From: Chlorophyllum brunneum
Taxonomy: Eukaryota; Basidiomycota; Agaricomycetes; Agaricales; Agaricaceae
Length of the DNA stretch: 64,000 nt
Direction: 5' to 3'
Assembly: GCA_963576785.1 (NCBI GenBank)
Contig: OY756148.1
Location: 1,426,001 to 1,490,000 of the forward strand
Both the position numbers and the translations under genes were made by a program. Each line of letters starts with the position of its first letter. The stretch's first letter is position 1. This document shows positions 1 to 10,542 of this stretch, piece after piece. A model generated the notes under the pieces. That model was given only the letters and a program-made list of their open reading frames with translations. It was not told where the DNA came from and did not search any database.

Positions 1-335
1 CGATTGAACAAGATACAGAACTAGGTCTGCTACATGGGGTTTATATACATATTGTAACATAGGTGAGTCATACTACATAAAATACTAGCATTGCATGGAT
101 TGTTCCTTATGACTCCTTTTAACTGTGGCGTAGTGCCTGCGGAGTACTGCGGAACGTAGCATCTAGTCATTGGTACTATGTAGAATAATCTATCAAGTAC
201 TTATGACTCTCATCGTATGCAGAGCAACTCATAGGAAGTTACTACGGAATGAAGTTACTGGAAAGTAATAGATTAGTCTATTATTATCATAATGACTTCA
301 TAGTCTATTTCTAGAATATGTCCGAAACTTCAACA
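1..335 (-). repeat. 3' LTR of the copia element, partial
   Basis: These bases repeat 6788-7122. The only differences seen are three transitions within seven bases (positions 268, 269 and 273), where the other copy has C, G and C. About 130 bp of this LTR lie left of the window. Confidence 0.95.
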
Positions 336-350
336 CTCCTCCTTGCTCTG
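336..350 (-). other. Polypurine tract
   Basis: The minus strand reads CAGAGCAAGGAGGAG immediately before the TGTTG start of the 3' LTR. A purine run at this spot is the plus-strand primer expected for reverse transcription. Confidence 0.75.
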
Positions 351-369
351 TATTGATATAGATTTTTAA

Positions 370-1060
370 TCACTCAAACATCAAGCCAAGATGAGGTTGG
401 AATAGATTGAATTTAATTTTGTCTAAATTCTTTGTGAGAATATTGGCAGGATTTTCAGTACCTTTCACAGAGAATATTTCAATCTTTCCGTCTTCTACCA
501 AATCACGAATATAATGGTATTTGACGTCGACATGTTTTGATCGTTTTTCTATTACTAGATTTTTGGCCCAAAATATTGAACCCTCATTATCACTGAAGAG
601 ATAAGGGACTAATGATTGGATACCAATTTCTTCCAACAAATTGACAGTCCAAACAAGTTGTCGACTGCAATCTGACAAAGCCATATACTCAGCTTCAGTG
701 GAAGATAATGCAACCGTTTTCTGTTTCCTACTTAACCAAGCGATAGCTCCACTGGCTAATAAACAGAAATATCCAGTTACAGATTTACGACTAATTGGAT
801 CACCAGTCCAATCAGAGTCGGAAAAAGCATTAAGGCCTTGCATAGAACTTCCATTATAGGTAATTCTATATTTGCAAGTAGCATTAAGATACTTTAGCAA
901 ATGTAGGCCTGCATTATAATGCGCTTTAGTGGGATTGGTCATATGTTGTGATAATTTGACAGTGGCGAAAGCTATGTCAGGCCGACTGCCTATCATCAGA
1001 TACATAACTGATCCTACTAACTGTTGATACCTCTTTATGAAGTCAGGTGTTGCTTTTCCT
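370..1060 (-). pseudogene. copia RNase H domain
   Basis: After the frameshift the sequence carries GSVMYLMIGSRPDIAFA, the substrate-domain SDSDWTGDPISRKSVTGY, the diagnostic SSTEAEYMALS and KHVDVKYHYIRD. The last 210 codons are open and end with a stop about 20 bp before the polypurine tract. Without the upstream frame it would not be translated in the polyprotein. Confidence 0.9.
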
Positions 1061-2108
1061 GTATTGGATTCGAAGATAAATCCATTTGTAATGGGATTTC
1101 TTCTTTTCTAATTACTTTAAATCGATCAAGGACTTTTCCTAGATAATCCATTTGGTCTAGGGTAATTGATCGGTTTATAGGATTTCGCAAAATTTTCATG
1201 CCAAGAAACTCTTTGGTTGGACCAAGGTCTTGGCATTCCCATTTCTTCATAAAGAGTGCTCGCTTCTCATGTAGAAGTCTAGAGCCTCTGATTCCAAAGA
1301 ACATTGAGTCATCTATATAGACCAGAGCTATAATAAGCTCTTTGGTTTCAGGGTCGTAGTAATAATAGACTCCAGTATCTAGTTTGGATTGGACAAATCC
1401 TAGGTCGGTCATTGACTTAGTCAATTCCTTCCACTATTGTCGTCCGGATTGCTTTAGTCCATAAATAGCTCAGTTTAATTTCCAAACCAAATTACCACAA
1501 CTTGTATTGAAACCTTCTGGAAGTTTTATATAGAGTTCTTCATCTAGTTTTCTGTAGAGATAAGCAGTTTTAACATCTAAACTGAGCATCTCCCAATCGT
1601 TGAGGGCAGCAACTGCAAATATGAGTTGTGCTGTCTCATAACAGACTACTGGTGAAAATAGTTCATCGTAATCGATTCCCTCTATCTGAGAGAATCCTTT
1701 TGCTACTAGTCGAGCACGGTATCGACCATCTGATTTGGGTGTAAAGACCCATCTATTTTTGACAGCTTTTCTTCCAGGCAGAAGTTTAGCTAAGTCATAA
1801 ACATGTCTTTCTTTGAGTGAATTTAACTCTTCTAAGCACGCTTTCCACCATTTAGATTTCTCTTCTGATGGTAGTCAATTTAAATCCTTGAAAGAAATAG
1901 GAACTAATGGTGATTCAACTTTTTGAGTGCACAGATAATCGATCATCCCTACTCCTCCTTCTCTGCATAAGTCTTCTAATGTAGAAGCTTCATGCTGAGA
2001 ACGTCTATCGATTATTCCAGGTTTGGAAGCCTCTGATCGAATTTGTCTAACAAGTCTACTTGTAGAACTTGTTAACTTCGACTTAGGAGGTTGGAACATC
2101 TCATAGTC
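1035..2108 (-). pseudogene. copia reverse transcriptase
   Basis: Recognisable RT motifs are SKWWKACLEE, KNRWVFTPKSDGRYRARLVAKG, the motif A segment LDVKTAYLY and the catalytic YIDD box in LVYIDDSMFF. Stops at 1875, 1470 (within the IYGLKQ motif region) and 1434 interrupt it. A frameshift around 1045-1105 separates it from RNase H, since the expected sequence before the RNase H part is found in another frame. Confidence 0.9.
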
Positions 2109-3797
2109 CTAGAGTATTTTGGTTGGATGCTTTGTAGAACCATAGAAGTTTCCTGGATGTTCAGGTACTTTTCTGGTTCTTTGCGGTCTCTGAGGTATTT
2201 CAGGAACCAGTATTTGATCTGAGTGACCTTGTGGTACAGAAGGACCAGCATCCCAATCATCTTCGACAGGGGTATAGGGTATGAATGGTTGTACATCCGG
2301 ATCATCTCTTTGAGAAGGTGGATGGTTCGGACCTTCTGGGTGATTAGGTGGATCAGCATATGATAATCCATCACTGTCATCATCTTCTGGTGTTTGTGCT
2401 TCTCTTGGTGGAAAGAGAATGTTTTGCACAATACCATCCCACTCCTCCTGAACATCGGTATCGATATTCGGTGCTTTTTCCTTTCCTTTATTCTTTTTAG
2501 GTTCAGGGAAAGGAGTTGGAATTTGTCCATGTACAGATCTATAAGTCCTGTCTTTCGAAGAACTTTCGGGAGAAGTTCGGGGGATAGGGCTTGGTGGTTT
2601 ATCAATAGGTAAACCAGTAGATGGATCTGGAGCATGGAAGACAATAACTTCTGAAGGTGTACTTCGAGAAGTAGAAGATGATGGTTGGTTCATCCGTTCT
2701 TCTTGCTTCTTCCCAACACATTTAGGGAAGTGTTCTTCACTAAATACGGCTGTTGGAGATGTATAGATTACATTTCCATTTAGGTGCCTCATGAAACAAT
2801 AATTTTTCCTGTCTGATGTCCAACCAAGGAAAATCATGAGTTCTGACTTCGCTGTCAGTTTATTGTCTCTTATCTCTTTTGGGAGAAAGACATAAGCACT
2901 ACAGCCAAAGACTCTCTCTTTGGAGATGTCTGGAATCTTCTGATTCAACACTTCATAAGGTGTTTTCCACATGAGCCGTGATACCGGTGTTTTATTATAG
3001 ATATGTATTGCATGATCTATAGAAAACTCCCACCAACCATCAGGAATACAAGCATGATGCCACATGGCTTCTGCTTTATCCATTAAAGTTCGGTTCAAGT
3101 GTTCCACTCAACCATTTTGTTAGTGTATGTGCAGTGCACTGGTCTCATGTATGATCCCTAATGAGCGCAAATGAGATTGCAACTCGTCAGTTGCATATTC
3201 TCCTCCTTTATCAGTGCAGAGACATTTTAATTTAGTCTTGTATTGAGTCTGAATTAAGGCAATGAAATTTTTCATTTCTTCTGCTGCTTCTGATTTCTTA
3301 TGGAGGAAGCAAATCCATCCATGAGAGGAAAAGTCATCCATTATGGTCATGACCCATTTAAATTTATGGTAAGAAAGAATTGGAAGTTCAACTAAATCTA
3401 AGTAAATTCTTTCGAATGGACACTTTGCGCATGTAGGGTTCTCTCTAAAGGGTTTCTGGTGCATCTTTCCCTTGGCACAACTGTCACAGACTGGTTTTTG
3501 CTTGGGAATCTGCACCGGAGTAAACCCAATCATATTTTTCTCAAAATGATTGAGGATACGATTAGAGGGGTGTCCTAATCTCGCATGTACAACTTTGTAG
3601 CCAACAATCGGATCCACAGTCATAGCTGCTTGTTCCGAATGTACAATTTTTGTATTAACAAAATGTAAAGTAGTGTTATGACTTGCTGAAGGATATGCTT
3701 GAAGAATAACATTTCCTTCACTATCAACAACTACTGATTTATTGGCATCTGTTCTAACAGTTTTGCCATCCTGGCATAACTGTCCCACTGACATTAG
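2109..3797 (-). pseudogene. copia integrase
   Basis: The GAG pre-integrase zinc motif is visible as HARLGHPSNR...CDSCAKGK. The DDE core follows: Asp in YLDLVEL, Asp in LCTDKGGEY and Glu in VEHLNRTLMDKA. The spacing from the second Asp to the Glu is 35 positions, counting two internal stops (TAA 3120, TGA 3108), as expected for D-x35-E. The C-terminal part is a Pro/Ser-rich linker with EIPQRPQRTRKVPEHPGNFY. The domain would insert the cDNA into host DNA, but this copy cannot make it intact. Confidence 0.85.
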
Positions 3798-5645
3798 TCA
3801 TTCAGAGGTTCCTTTTAGAAGGAAGACTGGATATATTAATATCTGCATTGGTTAAACGCTGTTAGTCTTCCCATTATAGACTCTATGCTTAAGCATAACT
3901 GCGCCAAGACCAACCGCATTAAGGTAGGGGCCTTATGCTCCTACAGTCTTAATTGGGATTGAAACTTTGAGTTCTTCGAAGTTAATAAAGTCTTCCGCAT
4001 AAGGGGTATAATAACATGATGCCCCTGAGTCTAATAACCATACGTCACTATATTCTTCTAGTGGCATTATGATTTGATCATTGCTTAGCAATCGAGATCT
4101 TATTTGATCCGGTACTCTTAAATACTGATCGGGCATGCACATTGAGAAACAAGAAAATTGAGAAGTGTTAAAATACTTCTCATTTATCGATTTGCACGTA
4201 ACAACATTATTATGGGATCCTAAAGATCCCAATAGCATGTCTATATGCCCGGCCCCCAATGTCCCTTCCCCTTGCCTTTGCCCTTCTTCTTGTGAAGATG
4301 GCCAGTCGGCATATTGGTGACAGGACTGTGTATCAGGGTTAGTAAGAGTATCTGAGATCGAATTGATCACGTACCCAGCTCCTCCCTTCTTCTTGAAGTC
4401 GCTTCTGTAGTCAGTCGACGAAAGTCCGAGAGACACCTCAGATTGAGGTGCCGAAGCAAATGGTTCGGACTTGGGGGACTTTGGAAGAGGCCCAGAAGAG
4501 GGTCCTGTGACGTTCGCAGGATTCCTGGGGTCGCAGATGTCATAGGCAACATCCTGAGCCGGCACCATGAGGTTGTCGACCTCCTTCTCGCTCTCAAGCC
4601 ACTTGAAGGCCTCATCTACCAACACTGTAAGTGTGGCAGGTCGCCTGTCAGCGGTCTTGTTCTTCTGAGTAAGAGAGTATCTCTTACTCTGGAATTGCTC
4701 CATCGGAGGGGAGGTCCGAGGAAGAGAAGGGAACTCCTCTTTGTAGGTCCTGACGGCCGGAGCTACTATTTCCTCCAAAGGAGGAAGATAGAATGGCCGA
4801 ACCTCTCCGGGTTCGAGAGAATTACCCCGGACAATCGAGTCCATGCTAGGGATCTTTACCACATGGTGTATAACCAAATTTAGTTTATTCCCAAATTTGG
4901 GAGAAACCATTAAGGTGTATGGTGAACCAATGGGTAAGAGGAAAGTGAAGCGGATGCAAGTTGTGTTAATATTGGGGTTCTGATATTTCAAGAACCATTT
5001 ACTCACTCTCGTGTGACCTTCACAGGTACAACCTGGGGGGTAACCAGAAGGAACTGAAGGTGCACTGGGAGGTGTCACCGATCGTCCTTGTTGGGTGCGG
5101 GGATGAGAGACCTTGTGCATCCGTCGATCATAACGATCGAGGGCATGTTTCTTTGCCATTTGTATTGGCGAAGGACCAGTGACGCGGTTGTGCCAGGTGG
5201 TCACCTGTTGGATCCGCAGTGAGTTTTCGAGTAAGGCGGTAAAACATAAGTTTTGTGCTTCAGCATGCACCTTTTTCTCGAGCTCAGCACAAGCATTCTC
5301 TCGTGCCTGCTGGACCTTCTTGGGATTAACCCAAGTAAGCGGTTTTGGTCTCTCACTCACTAGTACACGAGTGGTCGGAGGAGCGGGAGCAGGAACGGGT
5401 CGAGACGCATCTATGCACCTCATCAGGTCAAAGGGGGTCATCCCCAGGCCAGTGAAACGATGGACCGCTAGTTCCGTGGCAGCGGCAAAGCCCGCCATAG
5501 CTTCCGCCATGTGGGCCTGAGGTTTACCCTGGCGTTTCTTGGGCTTTTTCTTCTTCTTCTGGACGTTAATCCAGGTAGAAGTAGGAGGAGAAGGCTGAGG
5601 GAGCTGCCCACTTGGATTGGCAGGGTGGCGAGGACCTCTCGCAGG
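3798..5645 (-). pseudogene. copia gag-pol linker and aspartic protease
   Basis: Same frame as gag. After a Lys-rich patch (QKKKKPKKRQGK) there are roughly 450 residues that I cannot assign to a standard copia domain, including an Ala/Pro-rich part, a Cys-containing part (GCTCEGH) and a helical acidic part (WLESEKEVDNL). The protease active site follows as WLLDSGAS near 4020-4050. Stops at 3933, 3852 and 3798 then break the link to integrase; each can be derived from Gln, Arg or Trp codons by one C-to-T or G-to-A change. The long linker is unusual against copia Gag-PR spacing and is treated in the findings. Confidence 0.7.
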
Positions 5646-6392
5646 CTAGGCCCTGGTATTGCCTCCAGGGTGGAAGCAGTTCCAGGGTGGTCCAGGGCAA
5701 GTCCTGGGTAAGTTGCCCTGAGGGCGAGTTTGGTAGTTAGCAGTGGCGGCGAAAGATGCTTGCTGGTTAGACATGGAGGGTCTGGATCCTTCACGTCTTG
5801 ACCATTCAGCATTTATAGCCTGCTGAACTACCTCCCAGGTCATATCTACAACATCGTGATTATTCGCCAATGTTGTTTGTGCTACAGCATTCCAATCTGG
5901 TGGTAATGCGTTCAAAGCGATCATTGTGCCAAAAACTTCTGGCAATCTTACTTTAGCTGTTTCTAATTGAGAAGCCATTGTTCTCAATTCAGCTAGATCC
6001 ATTGCTGGATCTTGATTCCCTGAAATGTGCTTTTGCAGCATTCTTTGGAGAATTGAATACACCGCGACAGGAGAAGGTGTCCCAAAGCGGGTTTTCAAGT
6101 CATTCCCGAGGAATCCAGGAGCATCATGCCCATGGAGTAACAGGGAATCAGGTAAGGTGCCATTAATAACAGCCAATGCCTGACCTCTCAATTGTTCTCT
6201 CCTTCTATCTTCCTCCGTTAAAGTGGTAGGATTGGCAGGAGAGAGATCCTGGTTTGTCACAGTCCATCCGGACTGGTCAGAACCAGTGACAGAAATGAGG
6301 GTTAGGGCATCCTAAAGCCTTCTAGACCAGAACGCATAGTTCTTAGGCCTATTGAGCTTAGGTAAACCAGCGACGATATTATTGGTAGACAT
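5646..6392 (-). pseudogene. copia gag, capsid and nucleocapsid part
   Basis: Translation starts at the ATG at 6392 (MSTNNIVAGLPKLNRPKNYA), the usual opening of a copia Gag UBN2-like region, where a Tyr-x-x-Trp stretch recurs. A TAG at 6312 interrupts it after about 26 codons. The rest encodes a helical capsid part with AQTTLANNHDVVDMTWEVV and a short Cys/His/Gly stretch (CFHPGGNTRA) where a CCHC zinc knuckle should be. That knuckle looks broken: its second Cys is Pro and the His is missing. A TAG at 5646 ends the open stretch, but the frame continues into the next section. Confidence 0.8.
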
Positions 6393-6641
6393 AATATCTT
6401 CGTCGAGTGTATTTCTTTCTAGAAGAAAATTCTTGTATCAGCAATGATCAAATATAAGGATAACTCTGTCAGGTAAAGCCCTATTATCCTATCTCGGTTA
6501 GAGGGGATGATAATGGTTTAACCATCGGTAAGGCTACCGGGGCCCATAACCTGTTGAGGAAACGACCGTAACGAGTTGTTTGCTAGGGGCAGCAGTAAAT
6601 GCAGTGGGAGAGAACGTAGGGTCTACTCACCGAGATAATAA

Positions 6642-6657
6642 GCTTCTATCTGATACC
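6642..6657 (-). other. Primer-binding-site-like sequence
   Basis: Directly inside the 5' LTR the minus strand reads GGTATCAGATAGAAGC. The first nine bases match the GGTATCAGA core common in copia elements primed by initiator-Met tRNA; the rest diverges. The call depends on the LTR edge at 6658. Confidence 0.5.
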
Positions 6658-7122
6658 TGTAGAAAGGTAATTCAGATAGACAGATATTATTGATGAAGCA
6701 GTTAACGTCAGAGGAGTAGAGGTCAAAGTCAATTAAATCGATGGAGGTGTTGTACTCAAAGAGATAGGCAATGATGAAGAAGTTGTTCGATTGAACAAGA
6801 TACAGAACTAGGTCTGCTACATGGGGTTTATATACATATTGTAACATAGGTGAGTCATACTACATAAAATACTAGCATTGCATGGATTGTTCCTTATGAC
6901 TCCTTTTAACTGTGGCGTAGTGCCTGCGGAGTACTGCGGAACGTAGCATCTAGTCATTGGTACTATGTAGAATAATCTATCAAGTACTTATGACTCTCAT
7001 CGTATGCAGAGCAACTCATAGGAAGTTACTACGGAATGAAGTTACTGGAAAGTAACGGATCAGTCTATTATTATCATAATGACTTCATAGTCTATTTCTA
7101 GAATATGTCCGAAACTTCAACA
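6658..7122 (-). repeat. 5' LTR of the copia element
   Basis: Read on the minus strand it starts TGTTGAAGTTT at 7122 and ends CTTTCTACA at 6658, giving a short inverted TGTWG..CWACA terminus and a length near 465 bp. The inner edge is inferred from that terminus and from the primer-binding-like sequence abutting it; the outer edge is fixed by the point where identity with the left copy stops. An element promoter would lie here but no clear TATA box was assigned. Confidence 0.8.
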
Positions 7123-7441
7123 GGAACATTGATAGGTATCACCGGAAAACCCATTTAAATGAACTTAGGTTCTGCAATCTTGCGCTCATCGATTTTTAAG
7201 TCGCACTGGTAGTTCAAAAGAGTCCACAATATCCACCCATGTTTAAGAGAGGCGATGTGATCCTTTCTCCGGGCATCACTCCTGCTAAGGACTATGTGGG
7301 ACATACGTAGCCTTTGGGCACAAGTTGGGGTACTTCCAAACTCGTACTAGGGTACAAGTTCTCCAAACAGACATTCGTACACCTAACTCAATGTAAAAGC
7401 CATCTGTGCATCTCGAGTAGACTATAGAAATTTATTTTACT
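7123..7441. other. Spacer between retrotransposon and DUF6535 pseudogene
   Basis: No gene or repeat recognised. The element inserted just downstream of the 3' end of the neighbouring minus-strand gene. Confidence 0.6.
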
Positions 7442-9439
7442 CTAATCCAGCCCTCGCCACGTTATGTATCTCGACAGGTGGGGGTACCGGAGATTCTTCA
7501 TAGGAGGTTCGACCCCCTTCAGTTCTTGTTCGAACATACTCTTGATATATCCATCCAGCTCTTCACGATATTTGTCCACGAGACGTCTATCATCATTGCC
7601 CTTGCAGGCCAATATGAGCTTGTGGAACGGTATTCTTTGTCTGAGTCACCCTTCTGGTTTTTCGCCCGAGTGCGGATTTATAGGTTCCTTCCGAATCCAT
7701 GCCAATATTTCATCCAACGTGTCTGAGACAATTTGTGGGATCGGGACATTGGAAGGGGTCTCCATGAAAATAGAGCGGATGATCTCGAAGGCCCCCTTCG
7801 TGTAGGTCGGGTTACAGTTCGAACCCTTCAATAGCACTGCGTGTATACATCTAGAATTCGATCTCTCTTCTCTGCGGTACAATATTAATAGAGTAAGCTG
7901 GAAGGGTCATAAAGCCTACCTCGGTGAATTTGATTCACGTTGTCACGATTCACTGGGCAATCTACATCCTGATCCACGTCTGTCCCCTCACGAATTTTCA
8001 GAAATAGATCCAATCGCTGGTGTAAGAGCTTCGAAGACATGTGGGTCTGTTCCATTTTCTGCGCGAGGTATTCCAGGGTATAGCAAACAATTAGGTCCTG
8101 CACCGGCTCAGGGTCGAATGTGCTACCCGGCTTGAGGCGTCGCTGAGAAACATCCACGTAACGGCGAACAGAATTCGCACGACGGCTGTTCATCTGGGCG
8201 AGCGACGCGTCAAGCGTTCACCAATCTACATCTCGAAGACACCGACATACAGCCTCCACCACCTTCTGATGCTGGACAAAATTTTCACCAATCCAAGCCA
8301 AACCTCGCCCGACATCCCTAGTACCATGTCGCTTACCAGCATCTCGGTGTTTCCGAAGAACGCGATCGTAATCGGGCCAGCTTGGGAGTGCGCCTGCGTC
8401 TGATAATCTGCTTGGCTGCTCTGACGCCGATTGTTTTGAGTCGGGCTCAGACGCTCGCCGAGAGAAGAAGTACGCAAAGAATGCTACGATTTTGAAGAAA
8501 ATCCAAGCCTGGGGTGATTTGTAGGGGCATTGCGTGCACTCGGAATTGGGGTATATGCAGATTAGTAGATACTGGAGCGTTGGGAGCACTGTTGTCATGA
8601 GGATGAATATGAATGCAATGCCGACCACTATAGCAACGAGGATTGCCGCTGTTTTATCTACTTCCCACAAGACCTCGATAAAACCAGCGAAGAAGAGGAG
8701 GAGTGCTCCGATAAGAAGCAGGGGTAGTGCACGGAGTATCTTCGGGACCTGCCATTTTTTCATGCCCTCGTAACGCATGTAGTGCAGTGCAACGTCCTCA
8801 CGGTGGGGTAAGTTGGCATTGCGGCCATACTCCCTGATCCACTGGAGGCAGAGAATACCAGCCATAACAGTCGACAAGCTGAGAGCGAGGCTGAGGAACC
8901 AGAACGTATTTATTCGTTTTTCTGATCGAGGGATTTTCTCCCCACTCGGGTCGAGGTCAATGGGGATACGTAATTGTGGATCCGCCATATTGCCGAGTTG
9001 GTGAATGATAGTCCTGAGCAGGAGTACAGTCGTATCCGCAGGATCCTCCTTCACCGAGTGGTACGATTCAATGGCGAATGTAGTTACGACACCGGAGAAT
9101 AAACCAGCCTGCGACATGAAATGTTACCCGTAAGTTCATCAATGTAGCATCAATGCTCACGAAGATAAGCAAATTGTCAACCTCCTCCCTCCAGCTTTCG
9201 CACAGGTCCTCGGTATGCTCCTTTGCACGGTCATTACAAACTTGCCAAGGATCGATGTCCTTCTTGAGTTCCCCAAAAACGCCACCTCCCATGGATATAT
9301 TGTCGAGAGGTAAGGCTGAGATTGGTGGCGGCGACTGAGTGATAGAGCTAATCAGGACGATAGTCCAATAGTAATTGCAGTCAAAACATACCCCAGTAAG
9401 TCCATTAGATGGAGCGAGAATATGGATCGGAGAGTCCAT
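7442..9439 (-). pseudogene. DUF6535 membrane protein, broken by in-frame stops
   Basis: The DUF6535 signature is clear: DPWQVCNDRAKEH...ESWREEVDNLLIF spliced to AGLFSGVVTTFAIESYHSV, then transmembrane segments around FWFLSLALSLSTVMAGILCL, LRALPLLLIGALLLFFAGF and AILVAIVVGIAFIFILMTTV. The ATG at 9439 leads into a first intron (about 9336-9389) and a second (about 9119-9168), and a third intron (7872-7919) lies near the 3' end. Two in-frame TGA codons (8218-8220 and 7646-7648) interrupt an otherwise continuous frame that ends at TAG 7442. Neither stop can be removed by an intron of normal size that I can find. Function of DUF6535 is unknown; the family is abundant in Agaricomycetes. It may be a pseudogene or a recently inactivated allele next to the transposon. 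Confidence 0.75.
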
Positions 9440-10542
9440 CCTGAAGATCCTGACAATAGACTGTCATTTTAACAGGAGCTGCCACGGGGCGTTCAAGCCT
9501 TCTGCGCCACGAAACAATCGCATTGAGTTCTTCACATATCACGTAGGACATTGGTAAAGGGATCGAGTAAATCGGCGGCGAGTGACTACTAATAAAGCGC
9601 TTTCATGTTCTAATCCAGATTTGCAGATGGTGATACCTCAAAGTACGTTGGAGCACCATTTATTAAATACAGAGACGCTAGAGCCGTGCCCTCGCCTCGA
9701 GGTCGTCCCGGGACTGACTTGATGCAGAAAGTGACGCTTGCGAGTGATAAAAACGGCGCTGGTCGAAGATGTTGCAACCCAGCATTATCGAATGGCAGTA
9801 TTCCGACGCTATCCTGCGACTGTCAGGATGTTTTAGTGATGCAGGAACCTCGACATGCTTTGATCGGCTTGTGATGAAATGAACAGCAATCTAGTCGACG
9901 ATACACTGCGAGGCCAGTGAAGGCGTACTCACACGATGAAAACGCAGTTTTCTGCGCACAGGAGTATCGGTCGGACAGGAAGCTCATAATTTTTCGCGGG
10001 CGGTGGGACCATCAGTGTTGGATGAGCCTGTGAGACTGAATGTTTCCGAGATCGAGAGACCGGAAATCCGGGAGTGGGCTACCGTATCATACACGTAGAC
10101 CGACGGTGGGTGAAGTAAACTCCGTGGAGAGAGCCTAGACCCGTTCCTATAGAGTTTTCTGACATTGTCCTAGGATCAGTTCTGGCACCCGGTATGAGGT
10201 TTGACCGCCCGCCTTGCCCGCTCTGGCTCCGAATTATGTACTGGGCAATGGGGCATGACAAACTTCCCCACTGGCTGAGTTGATCTATACTTCTCTTTAG
10301 TGGTGATTAGTGCTTTACCCGCTGGGAGACTGCCGGCAGTCCTGTCCCATTGTTTGAATGTCGCCTCACAAGATCTCTCCTGCGTGAATGCTAACATATG
10401 CATCGACTTATAGGAGTGCTCTAACAGTGAATCGTATCATGTTGTACTGACTATTATGGACAGTGCGGGATAGTAGGGTCAAACGCACAACCACGTAGAC
10501 TGGTGATCGGAGCTGACATAGGAGTGGTGATATGCTAATAGT
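9440..10542. other. Intergenic, nothing recognised
   Basis: About 1.1 kb between the DUF6535 gene start and the stop of the kinase gene. Only short unconvincing frames on both strands; no repeat or RNA gene seen. Confidence 0.5.

Larger units (their letters stand above)
1..7122 (-). mobile_element. Ty1/copia LTR retrotransposon, degenerate, left end cut by window
   Basis: A copia-order element (gag, protease, integrase, RT, RNase H) lies on the minus strand between two copies of a direct repeat. Bases 1-335 match 6788-7122 with three substitutions. The coding region stays in one frame from the gag ATG at 6392 to 1035, then shifts frame for RNase H. In that frame I count eleven stops (6312, 5646, 3933, 3852, 3798, 3120, 3108, 2109, 1875, 1470, 1434; lowest base of each codon), so this copy is not autonomous. 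The near-identical LTRs suggest a fairly recent insertion, so the stops probably arose fast or were inherited from a defective parent mobilised in trans. The target-site duplication cannot be checked because the left flank is outside the window. Confidence 0.95.

Noticed and set aside
6651..6657. Alternative LTR edge at TGATACC
   Set aside because: It would also start with TG, but the edge at 6658 gives a better inverted terminus with the outer end and leaves a tRNA-like primer site directly next to it.
8186..8220. Intron that would remove the TGA at 8218
   Set aside because: The only in-frame GT..AG pair is 28 nt, too short; a longer one breaks the frame.
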